Positions 53,508 through 62,713 of a stretch of 64,000 nt of DNA are shown in pieces. Below the pieces are notes generated by a model that was not told the origin of the DNA, did not search any database, and was given only the letters and a program-made list of their open reading frames with translations. Location: positions 39,191 to 103,190 of the forward strand of contig JANXZM010000109.1 of NCBI GenBank assembly GCA_025355505.1, in the 5' to 3' direction. Source of the DNA: Acidobacteriaceae bacterium. Lineage in GTDB: Bacteria; Acidobacteriota; Terriglobia; Terriglobales; Acidobacteriaceae. The translations under genes were made by a program, and so were the position numbers. Numbering within the stretch: position 1 is the first letter of the stretch; each line of letters opens with the position of its first letter.

Positions 53508-54865
53508 AACCGTCACGATTTTTCCCGTCACGATTTTTCCCCTCTCGCTTCTTCGCCCTTCGTTTTTCCACCTGTATGTCTCGCTGTTTTGCCGCGCTTT
53601 TTCTTTTCTCGCTCCTTGCCACCCTCTGCTTCGCTGACGTCCTGAAGATCGCCATCAACGACGCCATCCAGCCCGTCACCGCCGAATTCATTGGCCGAGC
53701 CCTCGATCGGGCAGCCGCCAACCACGACCAAGCCGTCCTGATCGAGATCAACACTCCCGGCGGACTGGTCGATTCGACGCGCGAAATCATTGAAAAAATC
53801 GTGGCTTCGCCCGTGCCGGTGATTATCTATGTGACGCCCAGCGGCAGCCGAGCCGCATCCGCCGGGTTCTTCATCCTCGAATCGGCGGACGTAGCCGCCA
53901 TGGCACCGGGAACCAATACCGGCGCCGCCCATCCCGTCCTCTTGGGCGGCAAGATGGACGACGTCATGAAACAAAAAATGGAGAACGACGCCGCAGCCCT
54001 GATGCGCTCGGTCGTCGCCAAGCGCGGTCGCAACGTCGAGCTAGCCGAGAGCGCCGTGCGCGAGTCTAAGTCGTTTACCGACCAGGAAGCGCTAGACAAG
54101 AAACTCATCGAGTACATCGCGCCAGACGTACAGGACCTGTTCCGCCAGTTGAACGGGAAGAGCTTCAAGCGATTTAATGGCACTAAAGTCACGCTCAAAC
54201 TGGACGACCAGCCTGTGCGCGACTATCGTATGACGCTCAAGCAGCGCATCCTTTCCTACATCATGGACCCGAACATTGCGTTCATCCTGCTGGCCATTGG
54301 TGCGATGGCGCTGTATGCCGAATTCAATCACCCCGGTGCGGTCATTCCTGGAACCGTGGGCGTGGTCTTCATTCTTCTGGCGGCGTTCGCCTTGAATCTT
54401 CTGCCCGTGCGCTTCGCGGCGATTGCCATGATCATCGGCGCCTTTGCGCTGTTCGCCGCTGAAGCCAAGTTCGCCAGCCACGGCGTCCTCACCACCGGCG
54501 GGATTGCGCTGTTAACCATGGGCGGCCTGTTCCTGGTGGACACGCCCATTCCCGAAATGCGTGTTCGCCTCGCGACCGCGCTAGCCGTAAGCATCCCTCT
54601 AGGAATTATCACCGCCTTCCTGATGAGCATCGCCGTGCGCGCCCGCCGCAACAAAGTTGTCACCGGCGCAGAAGGATTGATTGGCCAAATCGGAATTGCG
54701 AAAACCGCGCTGGCGCCTGCCGGAAAAGTGGCCCTGCACGGCGAGTTTTGGGACGCCATCTCCGCAGTCCCCGTTCCCGCCGGAGAACAAATCGTGGTGC
54801 GGCAGGTCGATGGACTCACGCTGAGAGTGGATCCCGTAGCCGTGACCAGACCTGTCATCGCGTGA
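53504..54865 (+). CDS. NfeD-type membrane serine protease
   Basis: 453 residues. ClpP-like serine protease domain at about 45-215, with the nucleophile Ser in SRAASAGFFILESAD and the general-base Lys in KQKMENDAAALMRS. Four to five membrane helices at about 260-390 (NIAFILLAIGAMALYAEF...), and a C-terminal OB-fold NfeD domain (GAEGLIGQIGIAKTALAPAGKVALHGEFWDAISA). Family members cleave stomatin/slipin partners; no slipin gene follows here, which is unusual. The N-terminus begins with a SRFFP tandem repeat; a Met at residue 25 starts a better signal peptide (MSRCFAALFLFSLLATLCFAD) and may be the true start. Coupled to the TPR gene by an ATGA overlap. Confidence 0.92.
   Translation: MKPSRFFPSRFFPSRFFALRFSTCMSRCFAALFLFSLLATLCFADVLKIAINDAIQPVTAEFIGRALDRAAANHDQAVLIEINTPGGLVDSTREIIEKIVASPVPVIIYVTPSGSRAASAGFFILESADVAAMAPGTNTGAAHPVLLGGKMDDVMKQKMENDAAALMRSVVAKRGRNVELAESAVRESKSFTDQEALDKKLIEYIAPDVQDLFRQLNGKSFKRFNGTKVTLKLDDQPVRDYRMTLKQRILSYIMDPNIAFILLAIGAMALYAEFNHPGAVIPGTVGVVFILLAAFALNLLPVRFAAIAMIIGAFALFAAEAKFASHGVLTTGGIALLTMGGLFLVDTPIPEMRVRLATALAVSIPLGIITAFLMSIAVRARRNKVVTGAEGLIGQIGIAKTALAPAGKVALHGEFWDAISAVPVPAGEQIVVRQVDGLTLRVDPVAVTRPVIA
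53511..53540. repeat. 15-bp tandem duplication at the 5' end of nfeD
   Basis: cgtcacgatttttcc twice in perfect tandem, then a degenerate third unit, encoding SRFFP repeats. Being in frame, copy-number changes would not break the gene. Confidence 0.8.
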
Positions 54866-55426
54866 TGGTTCGCGGCCTTAAACTTTCACTAGATGTGGCA
54901 GCGAACAACTTATCGCTTAGATGGCCTATCAATTATGCTTGCGACGTTGGGATACATTTTGGGTCACCCGAAAAACTGGTCAGAATTCGTCGGCGAGGTG
55001 TTTTTCACAGCTTCAAAGCGCGAGAAATGGGGCGCCCCTGGGTGCGCAATCTTACTGCGATCCGATGCCTGGCGCTTATCGGGAACTAACCTTATGTCCT
55101 GGACAAGACAGGATCGGACTCAACCGTGTTCAACAATTGAACATTACATCAGCTCGCTGGGTTGGGACTTCGATCTCTCAATTCCGGACTGGCGGATGAT
55201 GATTTATTGTTGTGCCGGCCAATCGATTGTCTGCTAGACTTTTCGCGAAGTACGGGGGAAGGCTTTTGACTGGCACAACTTAAAAGCTGTATTTCCTGAA
55301 GAAATTGCACATAGACAGAGTTACTCGAAGAAACTCTAGATTGTTATTTTTTGGGGCGGCGGCCGCTGGAATTGATCTGGCCGATCAAGAACAAACGATT
55401 CCTGGCGGCTCGCTTACGGGTAAGCC
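54866..55426. other. 561 bp AT-richer gap without a supported gene
   Basis: Several short open frames overlap here but none has a ribosome site or recognisable protein. The DNA is visibly less GC-rich than its surroundings, and it marks the change from a C-rich to a strongly G-rich plus strand. No DnaA-box cluster, tRNA or strict sigma-54 -24/-12 element was seen. Confidence 0.5.
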
Positions 55427-58144
55427 ATGGCATTGCACCCTGGGGAACAGAAGCGCCACTTTCCGGTAGAAGCGCCAGTCGCATGGGATCCGATCCGGCG
55501 GGCCCTGGAAGAAAACGAAGACTGGTATCGTGATCTGGTCGACCACAGTCGCGATCTGCTGTGCGTCCACGACCTTGAAGGTCGATTCCTGTCGGTCAAT
55601 CCCGTTCCAGCGCGTCTGCTGGGTTACAGCGTAGAAGAGATGATTGGGAAGCCGATGCGGGAGTTTGTCGATCCGCAATTCCGCGATCAGTTCGATGACT
55701 ATCTGCGCGAGATCGAGCGCACGGGGGAATCGCGCGGGCTGATGGCGGTGGTGACGCGAGCGGGAGAGCAGCGGATTTGGGAGTATCACAACACGCTGCG
55801 CACCGCGGGAGTGGATGCACCGATTGTGCGGGGGATGGCACATGACGTGACGGAACGGGTGCGGGCGGAGAAGGCGTTGCGCGCGAGCAACGAACAACTG
55901 GTGAAGACGGTGCGGGAGCGGGAGCGGGTAATCCACGAGCTGACTCTTTTCCGGACGCTGCTGGACCAATCGAACGATGCCATTCTAGTCGTCGATCCGG
56001 AGACGCGGCGTTTCCTCGACGTGAATGAGCGGGCCTGCCTGAAGCTGGGCTACAGCCGGGAAGAGCTTTTGTCGATGACGGTTTATGACATCGACGTGGA
56101 CTTCGACGAAAGTTCGCGCGCGCGGTTGGAGGAGCAATTGCGGGAGTCGGGATTCGCGAGCATGGAAAGAGTGCACCGGCGAAAAGATGGAACGAGGTTT
56201 CCGGTGGAAGTGAATTTGCGAAAGGTGCGAGCGGACCGGGAGTATCACGTGGCCGTGTCGCGCGACATTTCGGCACGGAAGCTGGCGGAGGAGGCGTTAC
56301 GGGAGAGTGAAGCGCGGGAGCGGATCAGGGCAAAGGAAATGGAGGCGGTGCTGGATGCGGTGCCGGTAGCGGTTTGTATCGCGCATGACGCCGAGTGCCG
56401 GCGGATTACAGGCAACCGGGCAGCACACGAAGAGATGCGTGTGCCGGCGGGCAAGAACTTTTCGATGAGCGCAGCGGCCGAGGAGAGACCGACGTCCCGG
56501 CTGATGGAAAATGGGGTGGAGGTCCCGACGAATTTGCTGCCGATGCAGCAAGCGGCGGCCACGGGAAAGCCGGTGTATGGACAGGCGCTAACGATGGTAT
56601 TTGCGGATGGCAGCGAGCGGGAATATCTGGTGAATGTGGTTCCGCTGCTGGATGAGAGGGGCAAGCCTCGGGGAGTGGTGGGGGCGTCGATCGACGTGAC
56701 CGAACTGAAGCAGACGGAGAGAGCGCTGCGGGAAAGCGAACTGCGATTTCGAACGGTGTACGAGCGGTCTCCGGTTGGCATTGCTCTGGTGGATTCGCGC
56801 ACCGGACAATTCCTGCAGGTCAATCCGAAGTTCTGCGAAATCACCGGGCGCAACGAAGAGGACCTGTTACAGATCGACGTGGAGGCTATTACCCACGCTG
56901 ATGATATGGGTGAGAGCCGTGAACGCCTGCAGCAGATGGCGGAGGAAGGCCTGGCGAATTACGAAGTGGAAAAAAGGTATCTCCGCCCGGATGGATCGGC
57001 GCGCTGGGTGAGGATTCTGGTGGTGCCGATGTGGGACAAAGGAGAGACGCGCCGGTGGCAAATGGGTCTGGTGCAGGACATCACGGAACAGAGGCAGTCG
57101 AAGGAAGCGATCACCAGGCTGGTGCAAGAGGTATGCGAAGCCAAGAGAAAGCTTACGGAAGAAAAGCTGTATCTGGAACAGGAAATCGATACCGAACTGG
57201 GGTTCGGGGAGATCGTCGGGCGGAGCAAGGCCCTGCAAGCCGTCATGGAGAATGTTGAAAAGGTGGCAGCCAGCGATGCCACGGTGCTGCTGCTGGGCGA
57301 AACGGGAACAGGCAAGGAACTGGTGGCGCGAGCGATCCACCGGTTGAGCCAGCGCGCCGGCAACAGTTTCATCAAAATGAATTGCGCGGCGATTCCATCG
57401 GGGCTGCTGGAGAGCGAGTTATTCGGCAATGAGAAAGGGGCGTTCACCGGAGCGGTGAGCAGGAAAATTGGACGACTGGAACTGGCGGACAAGGGCACAC
57501 TGTTTCTGGACGAGATCGGGGAGATCTCGCTGGCGCTGCAACCAAAGCTGCTGCGGGTTTTGCAGGATCAGGAATTCGAACGGCTGGGCGGGATCCATAC
57601 GTTGAAGGTGGACTTTCGTTTGATTGCGGCAACCAACCGCGACTTGGCGGACGCCGTGCGAGAGGCCGAGTTCCGGAGCGATTTGTATTACCGGCTGAAC
57701 GTGTTTCCGATCCGCGTGCCACCCTTACGGGAACGGCGGGAGGACATCCCGTTGCTGGTCGAACATTTTGTGCGGAAGTGCGCGCGTCGGATGAACCGTT
57801 CGATCACGAGCATTCCGAAAAAGACCATGGACATGCTGATGGGGTGGGAGTGGCCGGGGAATGTGCGGGAGTTGGAGAATTTTATCGAGCGGTCGGTGAT
57901 CCTGACGCAGGGTTCGGTGCTGGTGTCGCCGTTAAGCGAACTGAAGCCGATTACCGCGGAGGAGAAAAGCGCGGATGAAAGTCTGGAGGCGGCGGAACGC
58001 GAGCACATTCTGCGCGCGTTGCGGGAAAGCCACGGTCAGATTGGCGGCGTGAGAGGGGCAGCCACGCGGTTGGGATTGAAGCGGACAACGCTGCAATCGA
58101 AACTGAAGCATTTTGGAATCAATCCGCGGTCAGGGAAGGAGTAG
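55427..58144 (+). CDS. Multi-PAS sigma-54-dependent transcriptional activator
   Basis: 905 residues; soluble sensor-activator. Four PAS-type segments: about 25-145 ([26 protein letters not shown]), 180-290 ([27 protein letters not shown]), 305-430 (degenerate) and 440-560 ([20 protein letters not shown]), each ending in a D-T/S-R-type linker. A coiled coil at about 565-595 leads to the AAA+ domain. Walker A GETGTGKE lies near residue 624, the sigma-54 contact loop GAFTGA near 670 and Walker [10 protein letters not shown] near 692, with the R-finger region [19 protein letters not shown] Fis-type HTH sits at the end ([22 protein letters not shown]). Lacks a receiver domain, so it probably senses ligands or redox directly. 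Stands immediately before the ligase cluster, separated by a terminator. Confidence 0.95.
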   Translation: MALHPGEQKRHFPVEAPVAWDPIRRALEENEDWYRDLVDHSRDLLCVHDLEGRFLSVNPVPARLLGYSVEEMIGKPMREFVDPQFRDQFDDYLREIERTGESRGLMAVVTRAGEQRIWEYHNTLRTAGVDAPIVRGMAHDVTERVRAEKALRASNEQLVKTVRERERVIHELTLFRTLLDQSNDAILVVDPETRRFLDVNERACLKLGYSREELLSMTVYDIDVDFDESSRARLEEQLRESGFASMERVHRRKDGTRFPVEVNLRKVRADREYHVAVSRDISARKLAEEALRESEARERIRAKEMEAVLDAVPVAVCIAHDAECRRITGNRAAHEEMRVPAGKNFSMSAAAEERPTSRLMENGVEVPTNLLPMQQAAATGKPVYGQALTMVFADGSEREYLVNVVPLLDERGKPRGVVGASIDVTELKQTERALRESELRFRTVYERSPVGIALVDSRTGQFLQVNPKFCEITGRNEEDLLQIDVEAITHADDMGESRERLQQMAEEGLANYEVEKRYLRPDGSARWVRILVVPMWDKGETRRWQMGLVQDITEQRQSKEAITRLVQEVCEAKRKLTEEKLYLEQEIDTELGFGEIVGRSKALQAVMENVEKVAASDATVLLLGETGTGKELVARAIHRLSQRAGNSFIKMNCAAIPSGLLESELFGNEKGAFTGAVSRKIGRLELADKGTLFLDEIGEISLALQPKLLRVLQDQEFERLGGIHTLKVDFRLIAATNRDLADAVREAEFRSDLYYRLNVFPIRVPPLRERREDIPLLVEHFVRKCARRMNRSITSIPKKTMDMLMGWEWPGNVRELENFIERSVILTQGSVLVSPLSELKPITAEEKSADESLEAAEREHILRALRESHGQIGGVRGAATRLGLKRTTLQSKLKHFGINPRSGKE

Positions 58145-58182
58145 TCGGAAGGACCCCATTCACCACCAAGGACACGAAGCAT

Positions 58183-58220
58183 CACGAAGGATACCCTTCG
58201 TGTGACTTTCTGTTTTTTTT
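58183..58220 (+). terminator. Rho-independent-like terminator after the sigma-54 activator
   Basis: cacgaagg-atac-ccttcgtg (58183-58202, 8 bp perfect stem), then T8 at 58213-58220. The hairpin is built from the dispersed CACGAAGG repeat (from about 58161). Confidence 0.7.
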
Positions 58221-58297
58221 GGGTTGATGAATTTCGACCTACCTAGCTTCTGGGGCAGATGCCGAAGATCGGGCAATCGGTTACAATCCTCGCGCGC

Positions 58298-59008
58298 ATG
58301 AACCGCGAATATAACAAACAATATAGCCACGAATTGGGGCGCGACATGGAGTCGCTGGTGTTTGGGCACGGCGGGCAGCCGATCCTCGTGTTTCCGACAT
58401 CCATGGGACGCCTTTTTGAATATGAAGATGCGGGGATGATCCGCGCGCTGGGCGAAAAGCTGGAAGCGGGGACGATTCAGGTTTTCTGCGTGGACGGGGT
58501 GGACGCGGAGAGCTGGTACAACAAGGGCGTCCATCCGGGAGCGCGGATCTGGCGGCATGTGCAGTACGAGCGCTACGTGATTAACGAGTTTCTGCCGTAT
58601 TTGAAGGGGAAGAACTGGGCACCGCAGATGGTGGTGACGGGATGCAGTTTTGGCGGATATCACGCGCTGAATTTTTCCATGCGGCATCCCGATGTAGTTT
58701 CGGGTTGCGTGACCATGAGCGGTTCGTTCGAGATCACGAGTTTCCTCGACGGCTACTACGACGACAATGTCTATTTCAATAGTCCGCCGGACTACTTGCC
58801 GAACATGAGCGATGAGTGGTTCCTGAGCCGGTGCCGGCAGATGAAGATTGTGCTGGGAACATCGGACTGGGATATGTGTCTGGACGCGAACGTGAAGATG
58901 GCGGGGATTCTGCAAGGCAAGGGGATTCCGCATTGGCTGGATATTTACGGAGACAACAGCAAGCATGATTGGCCGCTGTGGCAGCGGATGGCCATGAAGT
59001 ATTTTTAG
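58298..59008 (+). CDS. Alpha/beta-hydrolase esterase (cluster gene 1)
   Basis: 236 residues. MNREYNKQYSHELGRDMESLVFGHGGQPILVFPTSMGRLFEYED opens an esterase-D-like fold without signal peptide. Nucleophile Ser117 is in GCSFGGYH; the acid is probably D190 or D192 (TSDWD), and H223 is in SKHDWPLW. Start at 58298, with TACAAT ten bases upstream and no Shine-Dalgarno. First gene of the 58.3-63.9 kb same-strand cluster; may hydrolyse an ester or thioester intermediate or product of the ligases. Substrate unknown. Confidence 0.85.
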   Translation: MNREYNKQYSHELGRDMESLVFGHGGQPILVFPTSMGRLFEYEDAGMIRALGEKLEAGTIQVFCVDGVDAESWYNKGVHPGARIWRHVQYERYVINEFLPYLKGKNWAPQMVVTGCSFGGYHALNFSMRHPDVVSGCVTMSGSFEITSFLDGYYDDNVYFNSPPDYLPNMSDEWFLSRCRQMKIVLGTSDWDMCLDANVKMAGILQGKGIPHWLDIYGDNSKHDWPLWQRMAMKYF

Positions 59009-59046
59009 TTTTTACTTGCTCGCTGGCATCGCGCCGGGCTTTGCAC

Positions 59047-59078
59047 GGCAGGGACGGACGAGGGCGTCCGTCCCTGCC
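59047..59078. repeat. Perfect family-A palindrome between cluster genes 1 and 2
   Basis: 14 bp arms ggcagggacggacg / cgtccgtccctgcc with AGGG as loop; the most symmetrical copy in the window. Confidence 0.8.
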
Positions 59079-59124
59079 TGTTTCGGGGAGAAATGAGATC
59101 GCAGTTTCACGAGGGGTCTTAATT

Positions 59125-60108
59125 ATGGCTGACAAGACAATTGGAATTATTTTTGGGATGGAGAATACGTTTCCGCCGGCTTTGGTGGAGAAGATTAACT
59201 CGATGAAGGCCGAGGGCGTTACGGCGGAGTTTGTGAAGATTGGCGGCATCCGGATGGATGAGCCTAAGAAGTACGACGTCATTATTGACCGGATTTCGCA
59301 GGACATTCCTTTCTACCGCGCGTACTTGAAGAACGCGATGCTGCAAGGGACGATTGTGATTAACAATCCGTTCTGGTGGACGGCGGACGACAAATTTTTT
59401 AATTATGCGCTGGCGCACAAGATGGGCGTGGCGATTCCGCCTACGGTGATTTTGCCGCATCAGAAGCATCCGCCGGACACTACCGATCAATCCATGCGGA
59501 ATTTGATGTATCCGCTCAATTGGGAAGAGGTCTTTGCCTATGTTGGGTTTCCGGCATTCTTGAAGCCTTACGCGGGCGGCGGCTGGAAGCACGTGTATAA
59601 GGTGGATTCGCCGGAGGAGTTCTTTCATAACTACAACCAGACTGGCGACCTCTGCATGACGCTTCAGCATGGCGTGGAGTTTGAGGACTATTACCGCTGT
59701 TACGTGGTGGGGCAGGAAAAAGTGCACATCATGAAATACGACCCTAAAGCTCCGCACCATGAGCGCTATGTGAAGGGGAACCCGCAGCCCGGGACGGCAT
59801 TGAAGGCACGGATTGAGAAAGACGCTTTGGCGTTGTGCCGGGCGCTGGGCTACGACTTGAATACGGTGGAGTTTGCGGTCGAAGCCGGAGTGCCGTATGC
59901 GATTGACTTCATGAATCCGGCGCCGGATGCGGAGGTTACGTCGGTGGGACAGCAGAATTTTGAGTGGGTGGTGGAGGCGGTGGCGGAGATGGCGGTGAAG
60001 AAGGCGCTCAGCGGAGAGAATCCGGTGGGGGAGTTGCGCTGGGCCGCGTTTTTGAATGGTCCAAAGTGGGTGGAGATCCGGGCGCAGAAGATTAAGAAGA
60101 AGGCGTAG
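59125..60108 (+). CDS. ATP-grasp ligase (cluster gene 2)
   Basis: 327 residues. The N-terminal Rossmann-like part (MADKTIGIIFGMENTFPPALVEKINS) is followed by the ATP-grasp fold: FPAFLKPYAGGGWKHVYKV (K147 and the Gly-rich loop), TLQHGVEFEDYYRCYVVG (adenine and substrate strands), and VEFAVEAGVPYAIDFMNPAPDAE, with Mg ligands near E253, D261 and N264. RimK/glutathione-synthetase-like ligases of this type join a carboxylate to an amine via an acyl phosphate. GAGGGGT precedes the ATG. Substrates unknown; the neighbouring GCS2 ligase and peptidase suggest peptide-like products. Confidence 0.85.
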   Translation: MADKTIGIIFGMENTFPPALVEKINSMKAEGVTAEFVKIGGIRMDEPKKYDVIIDRISQDIPFYRAYLKNAMLQGTIVINNPFWWTADDKFFNYALAHKMGVAIPPTVILPHQKHPPDTTDQSMRNLMYPLNWEEVFAYVGFPAFLKPYAGGGWKHVYKVDSPEEFFHNYNQTGDLCMTLQHGVEFEDYYRCYVVGQEKVHIMKYDPKAPHHERYVKGNPQPGTALKARIEKDALALCRALGYDLNTVEFAVEAGVPYAIDFMNPAPDAEVTSVGQQNFEWVVEAVAEMAVKKALSGENPVGELRWAAFLNGPKWVEIRAQKIKKKA

Positions 60109-60206
60109 GGTGGAGGCGGGCCAGCGCCCCGTCCCCACACAACCGACACAGATTTGTTTCCAGTGACAATTTAGTTAGCGGTGCCTGGATCGATCCGCGC
60201 TTTGTC

Positions 60207-60282
60207 CGTAGAGACGGACGAGGGCGTCCGTCCCTACGTGGTTCGTGGTGCGCTTGGCGGCTCGCGGACAAGAGTGTCCGCG
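60207..60282. repeat. Two palindromes between cluster genes 2 and 3
   Basis: Family-A copy cgtagagacggacg-aggg-cgtccgtccctacg (60207-60238) followed by a different hairpin cgcggaca-agag-tgtccgcg (60263-60282). Confidence 0.75.
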
Positions 60283-60357
60283 CCACACTTGCTCATTAGG
60301 TATACTGATTCGACTTCTGCCGGGGTATCTTCCCGCCTGGCAGCTCTGGGTGCCGCG

Positions 60358-61497
60358 ATGAAACCTACGTTCACGCTGGGAATCGAAGAGGAGTATCAGA
60401 CCGTCGATCCTGAGACTCGGGATCTTCGGTCGCACATTCACGCCGAGATCATCGAGAAGGGCAAATTGATCCTGCAGGAACGGGTCAAGACGGAGATGCA
60501 CCAATCGGTAGTGGAAGTAGGGACTTCGGTTTGCTCCAATATTAAGGATGCCCGGGAAGAACTGAAGAGTTTGCGGCGGCACATGATCCGGCTGTCGCGG
60601 GAGAATGGGTTGCGGCTGGCGGCGGCGGCCACGCATCCGTTTGCGGATTGGCGGGTGCAGGAAGTTACGCCGGGCGAGCGCTACAAAAACATTGTGCAGG
60701 ATATGCAACTGGTGGCCCGGGCCAACCTGATTTTCGGGCTGCATGTGCACGTGGGCGTCGAGGATCGCGAGACGCTGATCCATTTAATGAATCATGCCCG
60801 GTATTTTGTGCCGCACCTGCTGGCGCTGTCGACGAATTCGCCGTTCTGGCTGGGGATGGATACGGGGCTGCACTCCTACCGCTGCAAGGTGTTTGACAAA
60901 TTCCCCCGGACGAACCTGCCGGATTATTTTCCGAGCTGGGGCGAGTACGAGAATTACGTGAAACTGCTGGTGAAAACGAACTCAATCGACAACGCCAAGA
61001 AAATCTGGTGGGATATCCGTCCGCATCCATTTTTCAACACGCTGGAGTTCCGGGTCTGCGATCTTCCGATGCGGGTGGAGGAGACGATTGCGCTGGCGGC
61101 GCTGATTCAGGCGACGGTCGCGAAGCTCTACAAACTCTACTCACAGAACCAGGGATTCCGGCTATACCGGAAGTCGCTGCTGATGGAGAACAAGTGGCGA
61201 GCGGCACGGTATGGGATCAACGGGAAGCTGATCGACTTCGGCAAGTCGATGGAAGTTCCGGAGCGCGAACTGATCGAAGAGTATCTGGAATTTGTGGATG
61301 ACGTGCTGGACGAACTCGATTGCCGGGCAGAAGTGGAGTACATCCGCGAGATTATGAAGATGGGAACGGGCGCGGACCGGCAGTTGGACGTGTACCGCAA
61401 GACCGGCGACATGAAAGCCGTGGTGGACTACATCATTGAGGAGACTGAGGTGGGCGTGGACCAGGTGGATAGTTTGCCCACCGCACGGGCCGTCTGA
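60358..61497 (+). CDS. Carboxylate-amine ligase, GCS2/YbdK type (cluster gene 3)
   Basis: 379 residues. Glutamine-synthetase-fold ligase of the GCS2 group: TLGIEEEYQTVDPETRDL at the N-terminus (Mg/ATP glutamates), MHQSVVEVGTSVC, the His-rich FGLHVHVGVEDRE, and DIRPHPFFNTLEFRVCDLPMRVEE. The E. coli homologue has weak gamma-glutamylcysteine ligase activity; the true role of most members is unknown. ATG at 60358; TATACT at 60301-60306 could be its promoter, leaving a short leader. The TGA overlaps the next ATG by one base (TGATG), so the peptidase is translationally coupled. Confidence 0.9.
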   Translation: MKPTFTLGIEEEYQTVDPETRDLRSHIHAEIIEKGKLILQERVKTEMHQSVVEVGTSVCSNIKDAREELKSLRRHMIRLSRENGLRLAAAATHPFADWRVQEVTPGERYKNIVQDMQLVARANLIFGLHVHVGVEDRETLIHLMNHARYFVPHLLALSTNSPFWLGMDTGLHSYRCKVFDKFPRTNLPDYFPSWGEYENYVKLLVKTNSIDNAKKIWWDIRPHPFFNTLEFRVCDLPMRVEETIALAALIQATVAKLYKLYSQNQGFRLYRKSLLMENKWRAARYGINGKLIDFGKSMEVPERELIEEYLEFVDDVLDELDCRAEVEYIREIMKMGTGADRQLDVYRKTGDMKAVVDYIIEETEVGVDQVDSLPTARAV

Positions 61498-62552
61498 TGA
61501 GCTTGATGAAGACAGAAGCAGAACAATCCAACCGACAATTGAATAAAATGGCTTTTGATCCGCAACTGACACAGGGAGCGCGGAATGCGGTGCGCGTGTG
61601 CCTGCGGGTGCTGGGTTCGGAAAAAGTCACCGTCATCACGGATGAAGTGAACCTGGAGATTGCGGCGGCGCTGGTGCACGAACTGGAAGAGGTGGGCTGC
61701 CGCTACCGGACGTGGGTACTGGAGGATGTGGCGACTCGTCCACTGACGGATTTGCCGGCGGCGATCATGGAGGATCTGGAGACGAGCCAGGTCAGCATTT
61801 TTGCGGTGCAGGCTCAGACCAACGAACTGAAGTCGCGCATGCAGATGACGGACGTGGTGAATCGGCGAAAGATCCGGCACGCGCACATGGTCAACATCAA
61901 CAAGCGGATCATGCTGGAAGGCATGCGCGCGGACTTCCTGAAAGTGGACCGGCTGAGCGTGAAGGTGATGGAGACGGTGCGCGCGGCAAAACAGATCCGA
62001 GCGAAGACGCCAGCGGGGACGGATCTGGTGGCGGATTTGAATCCGAATTACCGCTGGGTGAAGACGAGCGGGATTATCAGTACGGAAAAGTGGGGAAACC
62101 TGCCCGGTGGTGAAGTGTTTACTACGCCGGGCGAGGTAAACGGCACATTTGTAATTGATGGAGTAGTGGGCGATTATTTGTGCGCGAAGTTTGGCGATTT
62201 GAAGTCGAGTCCGCTGACCATCCAGGTAAAGGGGAATCGCGTGATCGAAGCCCACTCGGCGAACAAGGAATTGAAAGACGATTTCTGGGCTTACACCCAT
62301 CAGGATGAGAACAGCAACCGGGTGGGCGAGTTTGCGATTGGGACGAACATCGAACTGAAGGATGTGATCGGGGAGATTCTCCAGGACGAGAAATATCCGG
62401 GCGTACACATTGCGTTTGGAAATCCGTATGGGGCGCACACCGGAGCGGAGTGGTATTCGTCGACACACATTGATGTGGTGGGACGGAATTTCGATATCTG
62501 GGTGGACGGCGAGCAGATCATGCGGGGCGGGCAGTTTTTGATTGAGGCGTAG
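61497..62552 (+). CDS. M29-type (aminopeptidase T-like) metallopeptidase (cluster gene 4)
   Basis: 351 residues. The M29 metal-ligand pattern is complete: E206 (GGEVFTTP), E278 (VGEFAIGTN), H304 (VHIAFG), Y311, H324 and D326 (STHIDVV). The H-x6-Y and H-x-D spacings match the thermophilic aminopeptidases. No signal peptide, so cytoplasmic. Coupled to the ligase gene upstream, which argues that it trims, proofreads or recycles the ligase product rather than acting as a general peptidase. Confidence 0.87.
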   Translation: MSLMKTEAEQSNRQLNKMAFDPQLTQGARNAVRVCLRVLGSEKVTVITDEVNLEIAAALVHELEEVGCRYRTWVLEDVATRPLTDLPAAIMEDLETSQVSIFAVQAQTNELKSRMQMTDVVNRRKIRHAHMVNINKRIMLEGMRADFLKVDRLSVKVMETVRAAKQIRAKTPAGTDLVADLNPNYRWVKTSGIISTEKWGNLPGGEVFTTPGEVNGTFVIDGVVGDYLCAKFGDLKSSPLTIQVKGNRVIEAHSANKELKDDFWAYTHQDENSNRVGEFAIGTNIELKDVIGEILQDEKYPGVHIAFGNPYGAHTGAEWYSSTHIDVVGRNFDIWVDGEQIMRGGQFLIEA

Positions 62553-62555
62553 AAG

Positions 62556-62579
62556 CGGCTATTAGCTCTTGGCTTTTAC
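62556..62579. repeat. Dispersed AGCTCTTAGCT-type repeat, copy 3
   Basis: cggctattagctcttggcttttac, four bases after the stop of the M29 gene. Confidence 0.45.
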
Positions 62580-62674
62580 CCCCTGCGTGAAACCTCGCGC
62601 TTCGTATCAGGGCCTCGCTTTAGAAATGCCGTACTGGTTCAGTGATAACCGCTCCTTTAGGGGCTGCCGTAAAG

Positions 62675-62706
62675 CGTGGACGGGCGAGGGCGCCCGTCGC
62701 TCCACG
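62675..62706. repeat. Family-A palindrome between cluster genes 4 and 5
   Basis: cgtggacgggcg-aggg-cgcccgtcgctccacg, ending seven bases before the ATG of the last gene, where a ribosome site would normally be. Confidence 0.75.
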
Positions 62707-62713
62707 AACTTCG

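Noticed and set aside
54893..55237. 114-codon frame in the gap before the sigma-54 activator
   Set aside because: No ribosome site, no recognisable motif, and overlapped by other equally open frames in AT-richer DNA.
55262..55300. Sigma-54 promoter (TGGCAC near 55272)
   Set aside because: The GG and GC elements are not 10 bp apart as required for -24/-12.
54866..55426. Replication origin
   Set aside because: Skew appears to shift here, but no cluster of DnaA boxes and no dnaA/dnaN genes were seen.
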